A stretch of 64,000 bases of DNA from Roseococcus thiosulfatophilus. GTDB lineage: Bacteria > Pseudomonadota > Alphaproteobacteria > Acetobacterales > Acetobacteraceae. The notes under the pieces were generated by a model, which was given only the letters and a program-made list of their open reading frames with translations, did no database searches and was not told where the DNA came from. Location of the stretch: NCBI RefSeq assembly GCF_017311575.1, contig NZ_JAFFQY010000061.1:124001-188000 (forward strand). The letters run 5' to 3'. The position numbers and the translations under genes were made by a program. Below are positions 19,855 through 31,161 of this stretch, piece by piece (positions within the stretch are counted from its first letter, which is position 1; the number at the start of each line of letters is the position of its first letter).

Positions 19855-21956
19855 GCGGGCGGCAGCCGTGTCGCCATCAGGACCACCGAATGCGCCGCCA
19901 CCAGCACGGAGCGCCCCGCCGCCGGATGTTCGGCCAGGTCCGGATGGGCGCTGTCCAGCATCATGGTCCAGTCCATCCCGGGCTCGGGCAGGGTGAAGCG
20001 GTGGCCGTCGGAATCCGCGTTCAGCAGCAGCAGCACCGCATCCACATGGCCCTCCGGCGCCACCACCGCCCGGCGCAGGATCAGCGTGCGCGCCTCCGGT
20101 TCGGCCCAGGCCTCGGGCGTCATGCCCTGGCCGTGCTGGTCGAACCAGCCGATGGCGGACAGGCCGGGGCGCGGTTCCGCCTCGCCATGCTCGTAGACGG
20201 CCGGTCGCAGCGGCGGCAATTGCTGGCGCAGGCCAGCGAGGCGCGCGGTGAATCGCTGGAGGGATTGCGCCTCCTCCGTCTCCGCGTGTTCCCAGTCGAA
20301 CCAGGAGATGTCGTTGTCCTGGCAATAGGCGTTGTTGTTGCCGCCCTGGCTGCGCGCCATCTCGTCGCCGCCCAGCAGCATGGGCGTTCCGGCCGAGGCA
20401 AACAGCGTGGCCAGCATGGCGCGGGCCACGCGGGCACGGGTCGCGCGGATGCCCGCATCCTCCGTCTCGCCCTCATGGCCCCAGTTGCGGCTGTGGTTGT
20501 CGGAATGGCCGTCGCGGTTGTCCTCGCCATTGGCCTCGTTGTGGCGCTGCTCATAGGCCGTGAGGTCGTAGAGGGTGTAGCCGTCATGGCTCGCCAGGAA
20601 GTTGACGCTGGCCCAGGGGCGACGGCGGCGCTTGTCGAAGAGTTCGGCGGACCCCGTCAGGCGCGCGGCCAGGTCGCTCCGCATGCCGGAATCACCCCGC
20701 CAGAAGCGGCGCACGCCGTCACGGTAGCGGTCATTCCATTCCGCGAAGCCGGGCGGGTGGTTGCCCACCTGGTAGCCGCCCGGCCCGATGTCCCAGGGTT
20801 CCGAAATCAGCTTCACCCGCGCCAGCACGGGGTCCTGGCGGATGGCGTCGAAGAAGCCGCTGCCCGGGTCGAAGCCATGCGCCTCGCGCCCGAGTATGGT
20901 GCCGAGGTCGAAGCGGAAGCCGTCGATGTGGAAGTGCTGCACCCAGTAGCGCAGGCTGTCCATCACCATCTGCAGCACGCGCGGATGGCTGATGTTCAGC
21001 GTGTTGCCCGTGCCCGTGTCGTTGATGAGGTGGCGCGGGTTGTCGGGCAGGAGCCGGTAGTAGGACGCGTTGTCGAGGCCGCGCCAGGAGAGCGTGGGGC
21101 CGAGTTCGCTGCCCTCGCAGGTGTGGTTGTACACCACATCCAGGATCACCTCGATGCCCGCCGCGTGCAGGCGGCGGACGGCCACCTTCAGCTCGTTCCG
21201 CATCCAGGGCTCGATGAGGTAGCGCGGCTCGGGCGCGAAGAAGGACAGGGTGGAATAGCCCCAGTAGTTCCGCAGCCCCTTCTCCACCAGGAAGCGGTCC
21301 TGCAGGAAGGCATGGATGGGCAGCAGTTCCACCGCCGTCACGCCGATGCGCTTCAGGTGCTCGATCATGCCCGGATCGGCCAGCGCGGCGAAGGTGCCGC
21401 GCTCCCGCGGGGCAATGTCTTCGCGCAGCTTGGTCAGGCCGCGGACATGCGCCTCGTAGATGACCGTGCGGTCCCACGGGATCTCGGGCGGGCGGTCGTC
21501 GCCCCAGTGGAAGCTTTCATCCACCACCACACCCTTGGGCATGGCGGGCGCGCTGTCGCGCCGGTCGAAGGTGAGGTCGCCACGGCCCGCGCCGAGGCGG
21601 TAGCCGAACAGCGCATCGGACCAGCGCACCTCGCCCGAGAGCTGCCGCGCATAGGGGTCGAGCAGCAGCTTGTTGGGGTTGAAGCGGTGGCCATGGCGCG
21701 GGTCGTAGGGACCATGCGCGCGGTAGCCGTAGAGCATGCCCGGGCGTGCCTCGGGCAGGTAGCCGTGCCACACCTCGTCGGTGCATTCGGGCAGGGGCAG
21801 GCGGGCGATCTCGCGGCGGCCCGCCGGGTCGAAGAGGCACAGGTCAATGCGCTCGGCATGCGCCGAGAACACCGCGAAATTCACGCCGAGCCCATCCCAA
21901 TGGGCGCCGAGCGGGTCCGCGCGGCCAGGCAGCAGCCGGTCCGGAAGGGGGGCCAT
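19851..21956 (-). CDS. glgX: Glycogen debranching enzyme GlgX/TreX
   Basis: 701 residues. Isoamylase-type hydrolase of alpha-1,6 branches. CBM48 domain at the N-terminus (LGVNFAVFSAHAERIDLCLF), then GH13 motifs VVYNHTCEGSELGPT, GFRFDLGTIL near residue 350, KLISEPWDIGPGGYQVG near 385 and NFLASHDGYTLYDL near 455. Its product is the linear glucan that TreY needs, which explains its place just upstream of treZ-treY. The ATG at 21956 lies one base after the glgB stop. Confidence 0.95.
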   Translation of the reverse strand: MAPLPDRLLPGRADPLGAHWDGLGVNFAVFSAHAERIDLCLFDPAGRREIARLPLPECTDEVWHGYLPEARPGMLYGYRAHGPYDPRHGHRFNPNKLLLDPYARQLSGEVRWSDALFGYRLGAGRGDLTFDRRDSAPAMPKGVVVDESFHWGDDRPPEIPWDRTVIYEAHVRGLTKLREDIAPRERGTFAALADPGMIEHLKRIGVTAVELLPIHAFLQDRFLVEKGLRNYWGYSTLSFFAPEPRYLIEPWMRNELKVAVRRLHAAGIEVILDVVYNHTCEGSELGPTLSWRGLDNASYYRLLPDNPRHLINDTGTGNTLNISHPRVLQMVMDSLRYWVQHFHIDGFRFDLGTILGREAHGFDPGSGFFDAIRQDPVLARVKLISEPWDIGPGGYQVGNHPPGFAEWNDRYRDGVRRFWRGDSGMRSDLAARLTGSAELFDKRRRRPWASVNFLASHDGYTLYDLTAYEQRHNEANGEDNRDGHSDNHSRNWGHEGETEDAGIRATRARVARAMLATLFASAGTPMLLGGDEMARSQGGNNNAYCQDNDISWFDWEHAETEEAQSLQRFTARLAGLRQQLPPLRPAVYEHGEAEPRPGLSAIGWFDQHGQGMTPEAWAEPEARTLILRRAVVAPEGHVDAVLLLLNADSDGHRFTLPEPGMDWTMMLDSAHPDLAEHPAAGRSVLVAAHSVVLMATRLPPA

Positions 21957-21957
21957 T

Positions 21958-24111
21958 CTAGGCGCGCCGCCCCAGGACCAGGGTGGCCAGCGGCGGCAGC
22001 GTGAGCGCCACCGACTGCGCGAAGCCATGCGCGCCGATGGGCTCGGCCCGCACGGCGCCGCCATTGCCCATGTTCCCGCCGCCATAGAGGCCGGCATCGG
22101 TGTTGAGCAGCTCGGCCCATTCGCCCGTGGCGGGGACGCCCAGGCGATAGCCGTGCCGAGGCACGGGTGTCATGTTGCACGCAACCAGCACGGGTTCGTC
22201 TCCTTCCGCGCCCAGCCTGAGCCAGGCCAGCACGCTGTGATCGGCATCGTCGGCGATGATCCAGCGGAAGCCCTCCGGCCGAGCATCGGCACGATGCAAG
22301 GCGGGCTGCGCGCGGTAGAGAGCATTGAGGTCCCGCAGCAGATGCTGCACGCCGCGATGCGCCGGCTGGTCCAGCAGGTGCCAGGCCAGGGCGGCGTCGT
22401 GGTTCCATTCGGCGGGCTGCGCCAGTTCATTGCCCATGAAGAGCAGCTTGCGGCCCGGATGCGCCCACATGAAGGCCAGATACGCGCGCAGATTGGCCAG
22501 CTTCTGCCACGTATCGCCCGGCATCTTGCCCAGCAGCGAGCCCTTCCCATGCACCACCTCGTCATGGCTGATGGGCAGGATGAAGTGCTCGCTCCACGCA
22601 TAGACCAGGCCGAAGGTCATGGCGCCATGGTGGTGGCGGCGATGGATCGGCTCCTGGTGCATGTAGCCGAGCGTGTCGTTCATCCAGCCCATGTTCCACT
22701 TGTAGTGGAAGCCCAGGCCGCCTTCCTCCACCGCCTTGGTCACGCCGGGCCAGGCGGTGCTTTCCTCCGCGATCATGACGGCACCGGGGCAGCGCTCGCG
22801 CACGATGGTGTTGAGTTCGCGCAGGAAGGCCACGGCCTCCAGGTTCTCGCGGCCGCCATGGCGGTTCGGGATCCATTCACCCTGCGGCCGCGAATAGTCG
22901 CGGTAGAGCATGGAGGCGACCGCATCCACGCGCAGCCCGTCCACATGGAAGCGTTCCAGCCAATGCAGCGCCGAGGAGATCAGGAAGGACCGCACCTCGT
23001 TCCGCCCGAAATTGTAGATGGCGGTGTTCCAGTCGCGGTGGAAACCCTCGCGCGCGTCGGCGTGCTCATAGAGGGGGCTGCCGTCGAAGCGATATAGCCC
23101 GTGCGGGTCGGTCGGGAAATGCGCCGGCACCCAGTCGAGCAGCACGCCAAGGCCCGCCGCGTGGGCGCGGTCCACGAAGCGAGCGAAGCCCGCCGCATCG
23201 CCGAAGCGCGCGCTCGGCGCGAAAAGCGACAGCGGCTGGTAGCCCCAGGAACCGCCGAAAGGGTGCTCCGTGATGGGCAGGAATTCGAGATGGGTGAAGC
23301 CCAGCCCCTGCGCGTAGGGGATCAGCCGGTCGGCTAGGCGGTCCCAGTCGGGCGCCTCGCCTTCCGCATCGCGCCACCAGGAACCGGGATGGACCTCGTA
23401 GATGGAGATCGGCGCATCCAGCGCCTGGCGCGCCTCGCGCCCGGCCATCCAGGCCTCGTCCGTCCAGTGGAAGGGTGCGGCGTCCGGCACGCGTGAGGCG
23501 GTGGCGGGCGGCGCCTCGGTGGAGAGCGCCACCGGATCCGCCTTCAGCGGCAGCACGGAGCCATCCGCCGCCAGCATTTCATAGCTGTAGGCGGCGCCGG
23601 GGGCGAGGCGCGGGATGAACAGCTCCCACACGCCCGCCTCGCGCCGCAGCCGCATGGGGTGGCGGCGGCCATCCCAGCCGTTGAAGTCGCCCACCACCGA
23701 GACGCGGCGCGCATTGGGCGCCCAGACGGCGAAGCGCACGCCAGGAACGCCCTCGATCTCCATGGGCTGCGCGCCGAAGACGCGGCCCATCTCGAAATGC
23801 CGGCCTTCCGCCAGCAGGTGCAGGTCGAGCGGCCCCAACAGCAGGCCGAAATCATAGGGGTCCTCGGTTTCCTGCACGGAGCCGGGCCATTCGATCCGCA
23901 GCCGGTAGGCCCCGTCCCGTGCCGGACCGGCGAAGAGGCCACCCGGATGCACGGGTTCCAGCCGCCCCATCTCCTGCCCGCCCTCGCGCGCCAGCAGCGT
24001 CACGCCGCGCGCGCCGGGCTGGAAGGTACGGACCTCCCCGCCCTGGCGGCCCAGGACGGCGAAGGGGTCTCCGTGATGCCCGGCAACCAGCTCCTCCAAT
24101 CCTGCGATCAT
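21958..24111 (-). CDS. glgB: 1,4-alpha-glucan branching enzyme GlgB
   Basis: 717 residues. It cuts alpha-1,4 chains and re-attaches them as alpha-1,6 branches. An N-terminal module ([10 protein letters not shown]), the CBM48 ([20 protein letters not shown]) and a GH13 barrel follow: [36 protein letters not shown] near residue 395, [12 protein letters not shown] near 445 and [16 protein letters not shown] near 515. The ATG overlaps the treS stop (24108-24111). In the GlgE pathway GlgB branches the polymer made from maltose-1-phosphate. Confidence 0.97.
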   Translation of the reverse strand: MIAGLEELVAGHHGDPFAVLGRQGGEVRTFQPGARGVTLLAREGGQEMGRLEPVHPGGLFAGPARDGAYRLRIEWPGSVQETEDPYDFGLLLGPLDLHLLAEGRHFEMGRVFGAQPMEIEGVPGVRFAVWAPNARRVSVVGDFNGWDGRRHPMRLRREAGVWELFIPRLAPGAAYSYEMLAADGSVLPLKADPVALSTEAPPATASRVPDAAPFHWTDEAWMAGREARQALDAPISIYEVHPGSWWRDAEGEAPDWDRLADRLIPYAQGLGFTHLEFLPITEHPFGGSWGYQPLSLFAPSARFGDAAGFARFVDRAHAAGLGVLLDWVPAHFPTDPHGLYRFDGSPLYEHADAREGFHRDWNTAIYNFGRNEVRSFLISSALHWLERFHVDGLRVDAVASMLYRDYSRPQGEWIPNRHGGRENLEAVAFLRELNTIVRERCPGAVMIAEESTAWPGVTKAVEEGGLGFHYKWNMGWMNDTLGYMHQEPIHRRHHHGAMTFGLVYAWSEHFILPISHDEVVHGKGSLLGKMPGDTWQKLANLRAYLAFMWAHPGRKLLFMGNELAQPAEWNHDAALAWHLLDQPAHRGVQHLLRDLNALYRAQPALHRADARPEGFRWIIADDADHSVLAWLRLGAEGDEPVLVACNMTPVPRHGYRLGVPATGEWAELLNTDAGLYGGGNMGNGGAVRAEPIGAHGFAQSVALTLPPLATLVLGRRA

Positions 24112-27100
24112 GACGTCATCCTTTCGGCAAGCTCTACGAGGCCGCGCAAGGGAACGCCGATCCAGGCCGGACGGTTGGCGGCCTCGTAACGTATTTCGTA
24201 GGCGGCCTTCTCCAGCAGGAAGAGGTCCAGCAGCGCGGCCTCCGCCCCCGCCGGTACCCAGGGCTCGGGTGCCGCGGCGTGCACCTCGCGGTAGGCGTCG
24301 AGGAACACCGCAGCCGTCTCCTGCTTCCAGCGCGCGAAGAGGGCGGCGCGGCGATCGGCCGGGGCCGCGGCCACGGTGTCGTTCCCCTCGCCCACATGCG
24401 CCGCGTAGTCGAGGCTGCGGAGAAGCCCCGCCACGTCGCGCAGCGGGCTGCCCTTGGCGCGGCGTTCCTCGAGCGTGCGCGCGGGCTCGCCCTCGAAATC
24501 CACGATCACGGCATCGCCCTGGGCCACCAGCACCTGGCCCAGGTGGAAGTCGCCATGCACGCGGGTCTTGAGCGCGCCCTCGGCCGATTGCGCGAGGCGC
24601 TTGGCCGCCTCATGCAAGGACTTGCGCCTTTCGATCACGAAGCGGGCGCGCTCGGCATCCGCCTCGTCCAGTTCCGCCCGCGCCAGCAGGTCCAGGGCGG
24701 GGTCAAGCTGTTCCAGTACGCCCTTCGCCCAGGCCGCGCGGTCGGCTTCGGTGGCTGTTTCGGGTGCGAAGGCCTCGTCGCGGCTGGCCGAGGCCAGGGT
24801 GGCGTGGAGCTCGCCCAGGCGGCGGCCCAGCAGCGCGGCAAAGCCCTGGTAGCCCGCGAAGACATCCTCCGGCGTCTCGTCATGCAGCGCCGCGTCGTCA
24901 ATGGCGCGGCCGAGCCAGTCCAGCGTCCAGCCCCAGCCATCGCCCTGGTTGCGGACAAAGCCCTGCACCAGCATCAGGGTGTGCGGCGTGCCGTCGGGGG
25001 CCACGCGCACCACCTCGCCCATCAGGGGCGCGATGTTGGCGAAGCCCGCCTCGGTGAGGTGGCGCGTCATCTCCGCCTCCGGGTGGATGCCCGGGTTGAT
25101 GCGGCGGATGATCTTCAGCACCACCTCCTCGCCATAGATGAGGGAGGAGTTGGACTGCTCCGCGGAGAGCCGTCGCACCTCGGCGCCCTCCGGCATCACG
25201 ACATCCGCGAGGCGCGAGGTGGCGTTGAAGCGGATTTCCCCCGCATCGCTGTTCAGCCGCAGCCCACCGCGCAGGGCCGCCAGCACGGCGGCCGGCATGC
25301 GGTCGTCCGCGAAGGCGTCCGTCAGGTAGCCCACGCGCCGCCCCTGGCGCAGCCGCGCCAGCGCCAGCTGCGAGGAGAGCGGCCCGCTGCCCTCCATATC
25401 CTCCACGCCGGCCAATGGCAGGGCGTAGCGCTCGGCGCGGCCGGGCAGGTTCACCTCCACCTCGGCCATCACCACGGCCCCCTGCGTCTCGGGCAGGGTC
25501 GCGATGGCGGTCAGGCTCAGGGCGCCCAGCTTCTCGCCCTTCGAGGCGAACCAGCGCCGCTTGGGCAGGTATTCGGGCAGCACCTGCTGTTCCAGTTCGG
25601 CACGTGTGGTCGCGCCCAGCATCTCCTTCACATTGGCGCGCAGCACCAGCGTGCGAAGGTCCGGCAACGGCTCGGGCGAGGGCGTGTGCCAGGCCGGCAG
25701 CGCCTGGTCTGCCGCCAGCACGAACCAGTAGAAGCCGTAGGGCGGCAGCGTCAGCAGATAGGGGAGCTGACCCACGGGCGGGAAGCTCGTGCCGCCCAGC
25801 ATCTCGACCGGCACGCGGCCGGCGAGCGCCGAGAGATCCAGCTCCACCGCCTGGGCCGAGCGCGAGAGGTTGAACACGCAGAGGATCGTGTCCTCCTCAT
25901 GCTCGCGCACATAGGCCAGCACCTTGCGGTTGGCGGGGTAGAGCAGCCGCATGCCGCCGCGCCCGAAGGCCTGGCTGCGCTTGCGGACCGCCAGCATGCG
26001 ACGCATCCAGTTCAGCAGCGAATGCGGGTCGCGCGCCTGCATCTCCACGTTCACGGCCTGGAAGCCGTACATCGGGTCCTGCAGCGGCGGCAGCACGAGT
26101 GCGGCGGGGTCGGCGCGGGAGAAGCCGCCATTGCGGTCGGGCGACCATTGCATGGGCGTGCGCACGCCATCACGGTCGCGCAGGAAGATGTTGTCCCCCA
26201 TGCCGATCTCGTCGCCATAATAGATGACGGGCGTGCCGGGCATGGAGAGCAGCAACCCGTTCATCAGCTCGATGCGCCGGCGGTCGCGCTGCAGCAGCGG
26301 TGCCAGGCGCCGGCGGATGCCGAGGTTGATGCGCGCACGGTTGTCCGCGGCATAGGTGCTCCAGAGGTAGTCACGCTCCTTGTCGGTCACCATTTCGAGC
26401 GTCAGCTCATCATGGTTCCGCAGGAAGATGGCCCATTGGCAGCCCTCGGGAATGTCCGGCGTCTGGCGCAGGATGTCCGTGATGGGGAAGCGGTCCTCCT
26501 GCGCGATGGACATGTACATGCGCGGCATCAGCGGGAAGTGGAACGCCATGTGGCATTCATCGCCCTCGCCGAAATAGACCTGCGTGTCCTCGGGCCACTG
26601 GTTCGCCTCGGCCAGCAGCATCTTGTCCGGGAAGTCCTGGTCCAGCTTGGCGCGGATGCGCTTCAGGATGGCGTGGGTCTCTTCCAGGTTTTCATTGTTG
26701 GTGCCCTCGCGCTCCACCAGGTAGGGCACGGCGTCGAGACGCAGCCCATCCACCCCGATGTCGAGCCAGAACTTCATGGCCCCCAGCACTTCGGTCATCA
26801 CGCGCGGATTGTCGAAGTTCAGGTCGGGCTGGTGGCTGTAGAAGCGGTGCCAGAAATAGGCCTTGGCCTTCTCATCCCAGGTCCAATTGGACTTCTCGGT
26901 GTCGCAGAAGATGACGCGCGTGCCGTCATACTTCTCGTCGGTGTCGGACCACACGTAGAAATCCCGCGCGGGCGAGCCGGGCTTGGATTCGCGCGCCTTC
27001 TGGAACCACGGGTGCTGGTCGCTGGTGTGGTTGATCACCAGCTCCGTGATGACGCGCAGCCCGCGCGCATGCGCCTCGCGCACGAAGCGCTTGGCGTCGC

Positions 27101-27341
27101 GCAGGTTGCCGTAGCTCGGGTTCACGCCGCGGTAGTCCGCGATGTCATAGCCATCGTCGCGCAGCGGGCTCGGGTAGAAGGGCAGCAGCCACAACGTGTC
27201 CACGCCGAGTTCCGAGATGTAGTCCAGCTTCTGCATCAGCCCGGCGAAGTCGCCGATGCCGTCGTCATTGCCGTCGAAGAAGCTCTTGACGTGAAGCTGG
27301 TAGATGACCGCGTCGCGGTACCAGTGCGGGTCCTGCGCCAT
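24108..27341 (-). CDS. treS: Trehalose synthase / maltokinase fusion (TreS-Mak)
   Basis: 1077 residues in two parts. Residues 1 to about 555 are TreS (GH13): [19 protein letters not shown] at the start, [12 protein letters not shown] near 202, [11 protein letters not shown] near 243 and [13 protein letters not shown] near 312. Residues from about 570 are a maltokinase with an aminoglycoside-phosphotransferase-like fold: [19 protein letters not shown] (nucleotide site), [13 protein letters not shown] near 930 (catalytic loop) and VIVDFEGEP near 947 (metal Asp). It converts trehalose to maltose and phosphorylates it to maltose-1-phosphate for GlgE. The start lies 3 bases after the glgE stop; TreS-Mak fusions are common in proteobacteria. 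Confidence 0.97.
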   Translation of the reverse strand: MAQDPHWYRDAVIYQLHVKSFFDGNDDGIGDFAGLMQKLDYISELGVDTLWLLPFYPSPLRDDGYDIADYRGVNPSYGNLRDAKRFVREAHARGLRVITELVINHTSDQHPWFQKARESKPGSPARDFYVWSDTDEKYDGTRVIFCDTEKSNWTWDEKAKAYFWHRFYSHQPDLNFDNPRVMTEVLGAMKFWLDIGVDGLRLDAVPYLVEREGTNNENLEETHAILKRIRAKLDQDFPDKMLLAEANQWPEDTQVYFGEGDECHMAFHFPLMPRMYMSIAQEDRFPITDILRQTPDIPEGCQWAIFLRNHDELTLEMVTDKERDYLWSTYAADNRARINLGIRRRLAPLLQRDRRRIELMNGLLLSMPGTPVIYYGDEIGMGDNIFLRDRDGVRTPMQWSPDRNGGFSRADPAALVLPPLQDPMYGFQAVNVEMQARDPHSLLNWMRRMLAVRKRSQAFGRGGMRLLYPANRKVLAYVREHEEDTILCVFNLSRSAQAVELDLSALAGRVPVEMLGGTSFPPVGQLPYLLTLPPYGFYWFVLAADQALPAWHTPSPEPLPDLRTLVLRANVKEMLGATTRAELEQQVLPEYLPKRRWFASKGEKLGALSLTAIATLPETQGAVVMAEVEVNLPGRAERYALPLAGVEDMEGSGPLSSQLALARLRQGRRVGYLTDAFADDRMPAAVLAALRGGLRLNSDAGEIRFNATSRLADVVMPEGAEVRRLSAEQSNSSLIYGEEVVLKIIRRINPGIHPEAEMTRHLTEAGFANIAPLMGEVVRVAPDGTPHTLMLVQGFVRNQGDGWGWTLDWLGRAIDDAALHDETPEDVFAGYQGFAALLGRRLGELHATLASASRDEAFAPETATEADRAAWAKGVLEQLDPALDLLARAELDEADAERARFVIERRKSLHEAAKRLAQSAEGALKTRVHGDFHLGQVLVAQGDAVIVDFEGEPARTLEERRAKGSPLRDVAGLLRSLDYAAHVGEGNDTVAAAPADRRAALFARWKQETAAVFLDAYREVHAAAPEPWVPAGAEAALLDLFLLEKAAYEIRYEAANRPAWIGVPLRGLVELAERMTS

Positions 27342-27344
27342 GGC

Positions 27345-30300
27345 TCAGATGCCCCCCGCCGGGCGCACGCGCCAGATGCCGAAGGGCAACTCGTGAGGAT
27401 CAAGCGTGATCTGCTGCACTTTTCCGCTCCATGTGAAGCTGTGTCCGCGCATGAGGTCCTCGACCTCCAGCGTCGCGTGGTCGGGCAGGCCCCATTCCCA
27501 CAAGGGCACCTCCACCGAGGCCTGCTGCACCGCATGCGGGTCGAGGCTGACCGCGACCAGCAGCACATTGCTGCGGTCCGCGCTCTGCTTGCGGTACCAC
27601 AGCACCTGGTCGTTGAAGGCGTGGTGGAAGGCGAGGCCCAGATGGCTGTGCAGCGCCGGGTTGCCGCGGCGGATGGCGTTCAGCCGCGTCACCTCGTCAA
27701 TGATGTCGCCCGGCGCGCGGTCGGGCCAGACGCGGAGCTGGTATTTCTCGCTGTCGAGATACTCCTCCTTGCCCGGCATCGCCCGCGCCTCGCAATACTC
27801 GAAGCCCTGGTAGAGGCCCCAGAGCCCCGACAGCGTGGTCGCCAGCGCCGCGCGGATCAGGAAGCCCGGCCGCCCCGATTGCTGCAGGAATTTCGGATTG
27901 ATGTCCGGCGTGTTCACGAAGAAGTGCGGGCGGAAGAAATCCTTCGGCGCCGTCGTGGTCAGCTCCGTCAGGTATTCCGTCAGCCCGGCCTTGTCGTTGC
28001 GCCAAGTGAAGTAGGTGTAGCTCTGGCTGTAGCCGACCTTGGCCAGGCGATACATCACCTTGGGCCGGGTGAAGGCCTCGGACAGGAACACCGCGTCGGG
28101 GAATTCCGCGCGGATGTCCGCGATCAGCCACTCCCAGAAGGGGAAGGGCTTGGTGTGCGGGTTGTCCACGCGGAACAGCCTGACACCCTGCTCGCACCAG
28201 AACCGCACCACGTCGCGCAGCGCGTTCCACAGCGCGGGCTTGGCGCCCTTCGCGTAGAAATCGACGTTGACGATGTCTTCGTATTTCTTGGGCGGGTTCT
28301 CGGCGTAGCGGATGGAGCCATCGGGCCGCCACTCGAACCAGTCCTTGTGGTCACGCAGCCAGGGGTGGTCGGGGCTGCACTGGATGGCGAAGTCCAGCGC
28401 CAGCTCCAGCCCGTGTTCGCGCGCCGCGCGCACCAGCCGCAGGAAGTCCTCCAGCGTGCCGAGTTCCGGGTGCAGCGCGTCATGCCCGCCCGCCTCGGAG
28501 CCGATGGCATAGGGGCTGCCCGGATCATCGGGCCCCGGCGTCAGGCTGTTGTTGCGGCCCTTGCGGTTCTTCGTGCCGATCGGGTGGATGGGCGGGAAGT
28601 ACAGCACGTCGAAGCCCATGCCGCGGATGCGCGGCAATTGGCGGATCACGTCGTCGAAGGTGCCGTGCCGCGTCTCGCTGCCGGACTGGCTGCGGGGGAA
28701 GATTTCGTACCAGCTGGCGAAGCCCGCGCCGGTGCGTTCCGCCTCCACCGGCATCTCGGCCGAGCGCAGCTTGAAGGGGCGGTCATCGGCGGCCGCCATC
28801 AGCCGGGCCGTATCGGGCGCCAGCAAGAGGGCCAGTTTCTCCGCCTCGCCCGCCGCGGTGATGCGCGCGGCCAGCGCCGCCACCTCCCCGCCCGCGCGCT
28901 GGCTCGCGGCCTCGACCAGGCGGCGGCCCTCTTCCAGCTCCACGCCGATGGCGACACCGGCGGCGTGCTTCTTCTGGAGCTCGTCATGGAAGCTCGCGAA
29001 GGCGTCGCGCCAAGCCTCGATCACGAAGACGTAGCGCCCCATGCGCTCCAGCGGGAAGCGCGCCGTCCAGGCGTCGTTGCCGAGTGGCGTGAGGCGCACC
29101 TCGCGCCATTCCGCCTCGTCCACCGCGCGCCAGAGCAGGGCGGCGCCCAGCTTGTCATGCCCGTCACAGATGATGTCGCAGGTGACCTCGACCACCTCGC
29201 CCACGATGCGCTTCACGGCGAAGCGGCCATCCTCCACGCTCGGGGTGATGGCCTCGATGCCCAGGCGCGGCGCCTCGGTCGCGGCGGGCAGGGCCGCGCC
29301 ACGGATCGGCGCCGACGCGTCGGCGCGATAGATTCGGGTCTCGCCGCCACGCAGCGTCACTTCCCCACCCGGCAGCAGGGGCGCGCCCTCTTCCGGGCAG
29401 GAGGGCGTGAAGCGGGTGAAGACGCCCCCCGTGGCGGGCAGCAGCGCGGCCGCGCTCACGCTGGCCGCCTGGTGCAGGTCGGTATTGGCGAGAACAAGGG
29501 TCGCTCCCTCCGCCCCCCGCGCATCCGTCCCATGGGCACGCAGCAGCGCGGCCACCGGCGCACCTGGACCGGTCAGCGGCCGCAACTCGCCCGCCGCCAG
29601 CGCCTGGCCCTGCAGGGCGGCGTTCGTGGCGCGCAATTCGTCTTCCAGGTCGAAGCCGGCATTGCGGCGCAGCCATTCCCAATCGCCAGGGCGGTCGCGC
29701 GCGGCGTCCAGCGGGCGGCGGGCGCCGAATTCGAAGCCCATCGGCACCAGCAGCCCCGCCCCCATGCCGGCGGCGAGGCGCAGATGGCGCAGCGCGGCCA
29801 GCCGGGCGAGGCCGGGGTCGGCCTCCTGCGCCGCGAGCCGCGGCCCGAAGGGCGCCTCGACCGTGGCGAGCGTGGGGCCCAGGGCGGCAAGGCGCTGCGC
29901 CTCCTCCGCCAGCCAGCCGCCGCGCAGATCCCACCAGGCCAAGCTGTTGAAGGCGCCGGCGAAGCCGAGGCCCGCGAGGCCCGGCACGGCCTCGGCCGGC
30001 AGGCCGGGCGTCCAGGCCAGGAAGCGCGCCTGCGGAACGGCGGCCATCAGCCGGCGCCAGATGCCGGCCGGCACGGAAGCCGGCGCGTCGCAGCGGAAAC
30101 CCGCCACGCCCACCTGGACGAAGCGGCGCAGGCGCTCTTCCCACCAGGCGCCCAGCGCCTCCGAGGAAGCTTCGTCCTTCCACCGGGCGAGCGCGATGGC
30201 GCGGTCGGGGGGCGGCAGGCGCGGGTCCGGGAGCGCATCCTCACCGGGCGCCTCGAACCAGGCGGCATGGTCATGGGCCAGGCGCCCATCGGCCGCCACG

Positions 30301-30719
30301 CGGTCCAGCACCAGGTCCATGTAGAGGTCGAGGCCGCGCGCCCGCGCCTTCTCCGCGAGCTGACCCAGCGCGGCGGCACTGTCGCCCGTGGCGTCCAGCA
30401 CAGGGTGGGCGGCATCGGGGTCGCCCATCTGATACAGGTTGCCCGCCCCGCCGGGTGCCACGGGAGGCGGCACAAGCACGCCGTTGAAGCCGAGCGCCGC
30501 GGCACGGTCCAACGCCGCATCCCAGGCCGGCAGCCCGCCCACGAGCAGGGGATGGAGCAGATAGAGCCGAGGCGCGGGCTGGGCGGGAGGCGAAGGCGCG
30601 CGAGCGACAGCTTCGACGGGACGTGGCTTGGGCGCCACCTTGGCGCGCGCCGGTGCTTGCCCCGCGGCACGGGTTTTCGGTTGGGCCGTCTTCGACTTGC
30701 TCGGGCGGGCTTCCGCCAT
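27345..30719 (-). CDS. glgE: Maltosyltransferase GlgE with extra N-terminal amylase-like domain
   Basis: 1124 residues; the compact family form is about 660-680. The start [10 protein letters not shown] (30719) has GGAGG five bases upstream. Residues 1-55 are a Lys/Pro/Ala-rich linker. Residues about 55-430 resemble a GH13 barrel in which only the nucleophile region ([10 protein letters not shown] near 211) survives. From about 485 a full GlgE follows, with [10 protein letters not shown] near 851 (nucleophile Asp), FLSEAFTRP near 880 (acid Glu) and NTPDI near 936. It transfers maltosyl units from alpha-maltose-1-phosphate to growing alpha-1,4-glucan. First gene of the operon. Long GlgE forms with an N-terminal barrel occur in related bacteria as far as I recall; the loss of catalytic residues in that half is a sequence observation. 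Confidence 0.93.
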   Translation of the reverse strand: MAEARPSKSKTAQPKTRAAGQAPARAKVAPKPRPVEAVARAPSPPAQPAPRLYLLHPLLVGGLPAWDAALDRAAALGFNGVLVPPPVAPGGAGNLYQMGDPDAAHPVLDATGDSAAALGQLAEKARARGLDLYMDLVLDRVAADGRLAHDHAAWFEAPGEDALPDPRLPPPDRAIALARWKDEASSEALGAWWEERLRRFVQVGVAGFRCDAPASVPAGIWRRLMAAVPQARFLAWTPGLPAEAVPGLAGLGFAGAFNSLAWWDLRGGWLAEEAQRLAALGPTLATVEAPFGPRLAAQEADPGLARLAALRHLRLAAGMGAGLLVPMGFEFGARRPLDAARDRPGDWEWLRRNAGFDLEDELRATNAALQGQALAAGELRPLTGPGAPVAALLRAHGTDARGAEGATLVLANTDLHQAASVSAAALLPATGGVFTRFTPSCPEEGAPLLPGGEVTLRGGETRIYRADASAPIRGAALPAATEAPRLGIEAITPSVEDGRFAVKRIVGEVVEVTCDIICDGHDKLGAALLWRAVDEAEWREVRLTPLGNDAWTARFPLERMGRYVFVIEAWRDAFASFHDELQKKHAAGVAIGVELEEGRRLVEAASQRAGGEVAALAARITAAGEAEKLALLLAPDTARLMAAADDRPFKLRSAEMPVEAERTGAGFASWYEIFPRSQSGSETRHGTFDDVIRQLPRIRGMGFDVLYFPPIHPIGTKNRKGRNNSLTPGPDDPGSPYAIGSEAGGHDALHPELGTLEDFLRLVRAAREHGLELALDFAIQCSPDHPWLRDHKDWFEWRPDGSIRYAENPPKKYEDIVNVDFYAKGAKPALWNALRDVVRFWCEQGVRLFRVDNPHTKPFPFWEWLIADIRAEFPDAVFLSEAFTRPKVMYRLAKVGYSQSYTYFTWRNDKAGLTEYLTELTTTAPKDFFRPHFFVNTPDINPKFLQQSGRPGFLIRAALATTLSGLWGLYQGFEYCEARAMPGKEEYLDSEKYQLRVWPDRAPGDIIDEVTRLNAIRRGNPALHSHLGLAFHHAFNDQVLWYRKQSADRSNVLLVAVSLDPHAVQQASVEVPLWEWGLPDHATLEVEDLMRGHSFTWSGKVQQITLDPHELPFGIWRVRPAGGI

Positions 30720-31161
30720 CCGGACCTCCATTCGCGCAGTTTCGCCGCGCCGGCGGGGCCGGCATGACGGCGGCTCCCTTTGGGTCGGGGAACCAGGATC
30801 GGGCAGCACGGTGGGACGCCCAGTATCATCCGCGGACAAAAATCAACCCCAGATGAAGCGACCGAAACACCATGCTTCCGGAGCCCAACGCACGACCAAC
30901 AACAACAGATGCATCGAATCAGGGGCGAATTTCTCGACGGCAGGTTGACCGTCGTTCCGATTCGACAACTGGTCGGCCTTGGGCCGCGCGGGGGCGGATT
31001 CTCAGGAAATCCGTCCCGCATGACCTGATGGATTGTCGGAATATTTAGCAGCGTCTGCCCGAATGGGAAACCCATGCCCCGCCCCAGGCGCGTGACGGCC
31101 GGGCCATGGAGCGGTAGAGACAGGGTTGCGCCCTTGAACCGACCCCACTGGAAGGCTCGTC
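30720..31161. promoter_or_regulatory. 442-bp divergent intergenic region upstream of the glucan operon
   Basis: No gene was found. The region is clearly richer in A+T than its surroundings (30820-31060) and should carry the promoter of the leftward glgE operon and that of the rightward channel gene. The glgE ribosome binding site (GGAGG on the minus strand) lies just before its ATG. Two inverted repeats stand out: CGACGG / CCGTCG at 30935-30954 and CGGATT / AATCCG at 30995-31013. They could be operator or leader structures, but I cannot assign a regulator. No confident -35/-10 pair was seen. Confidence 0.5.

Noticed and set aside
24279-30767. 2162-residue open frame on the plus strand across treS and glgE
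   Set aside because: Antisense shadow of two clearly recognised genes; the composition (His, Arg, Gln, Gly) is that of a reverse-complement frame.
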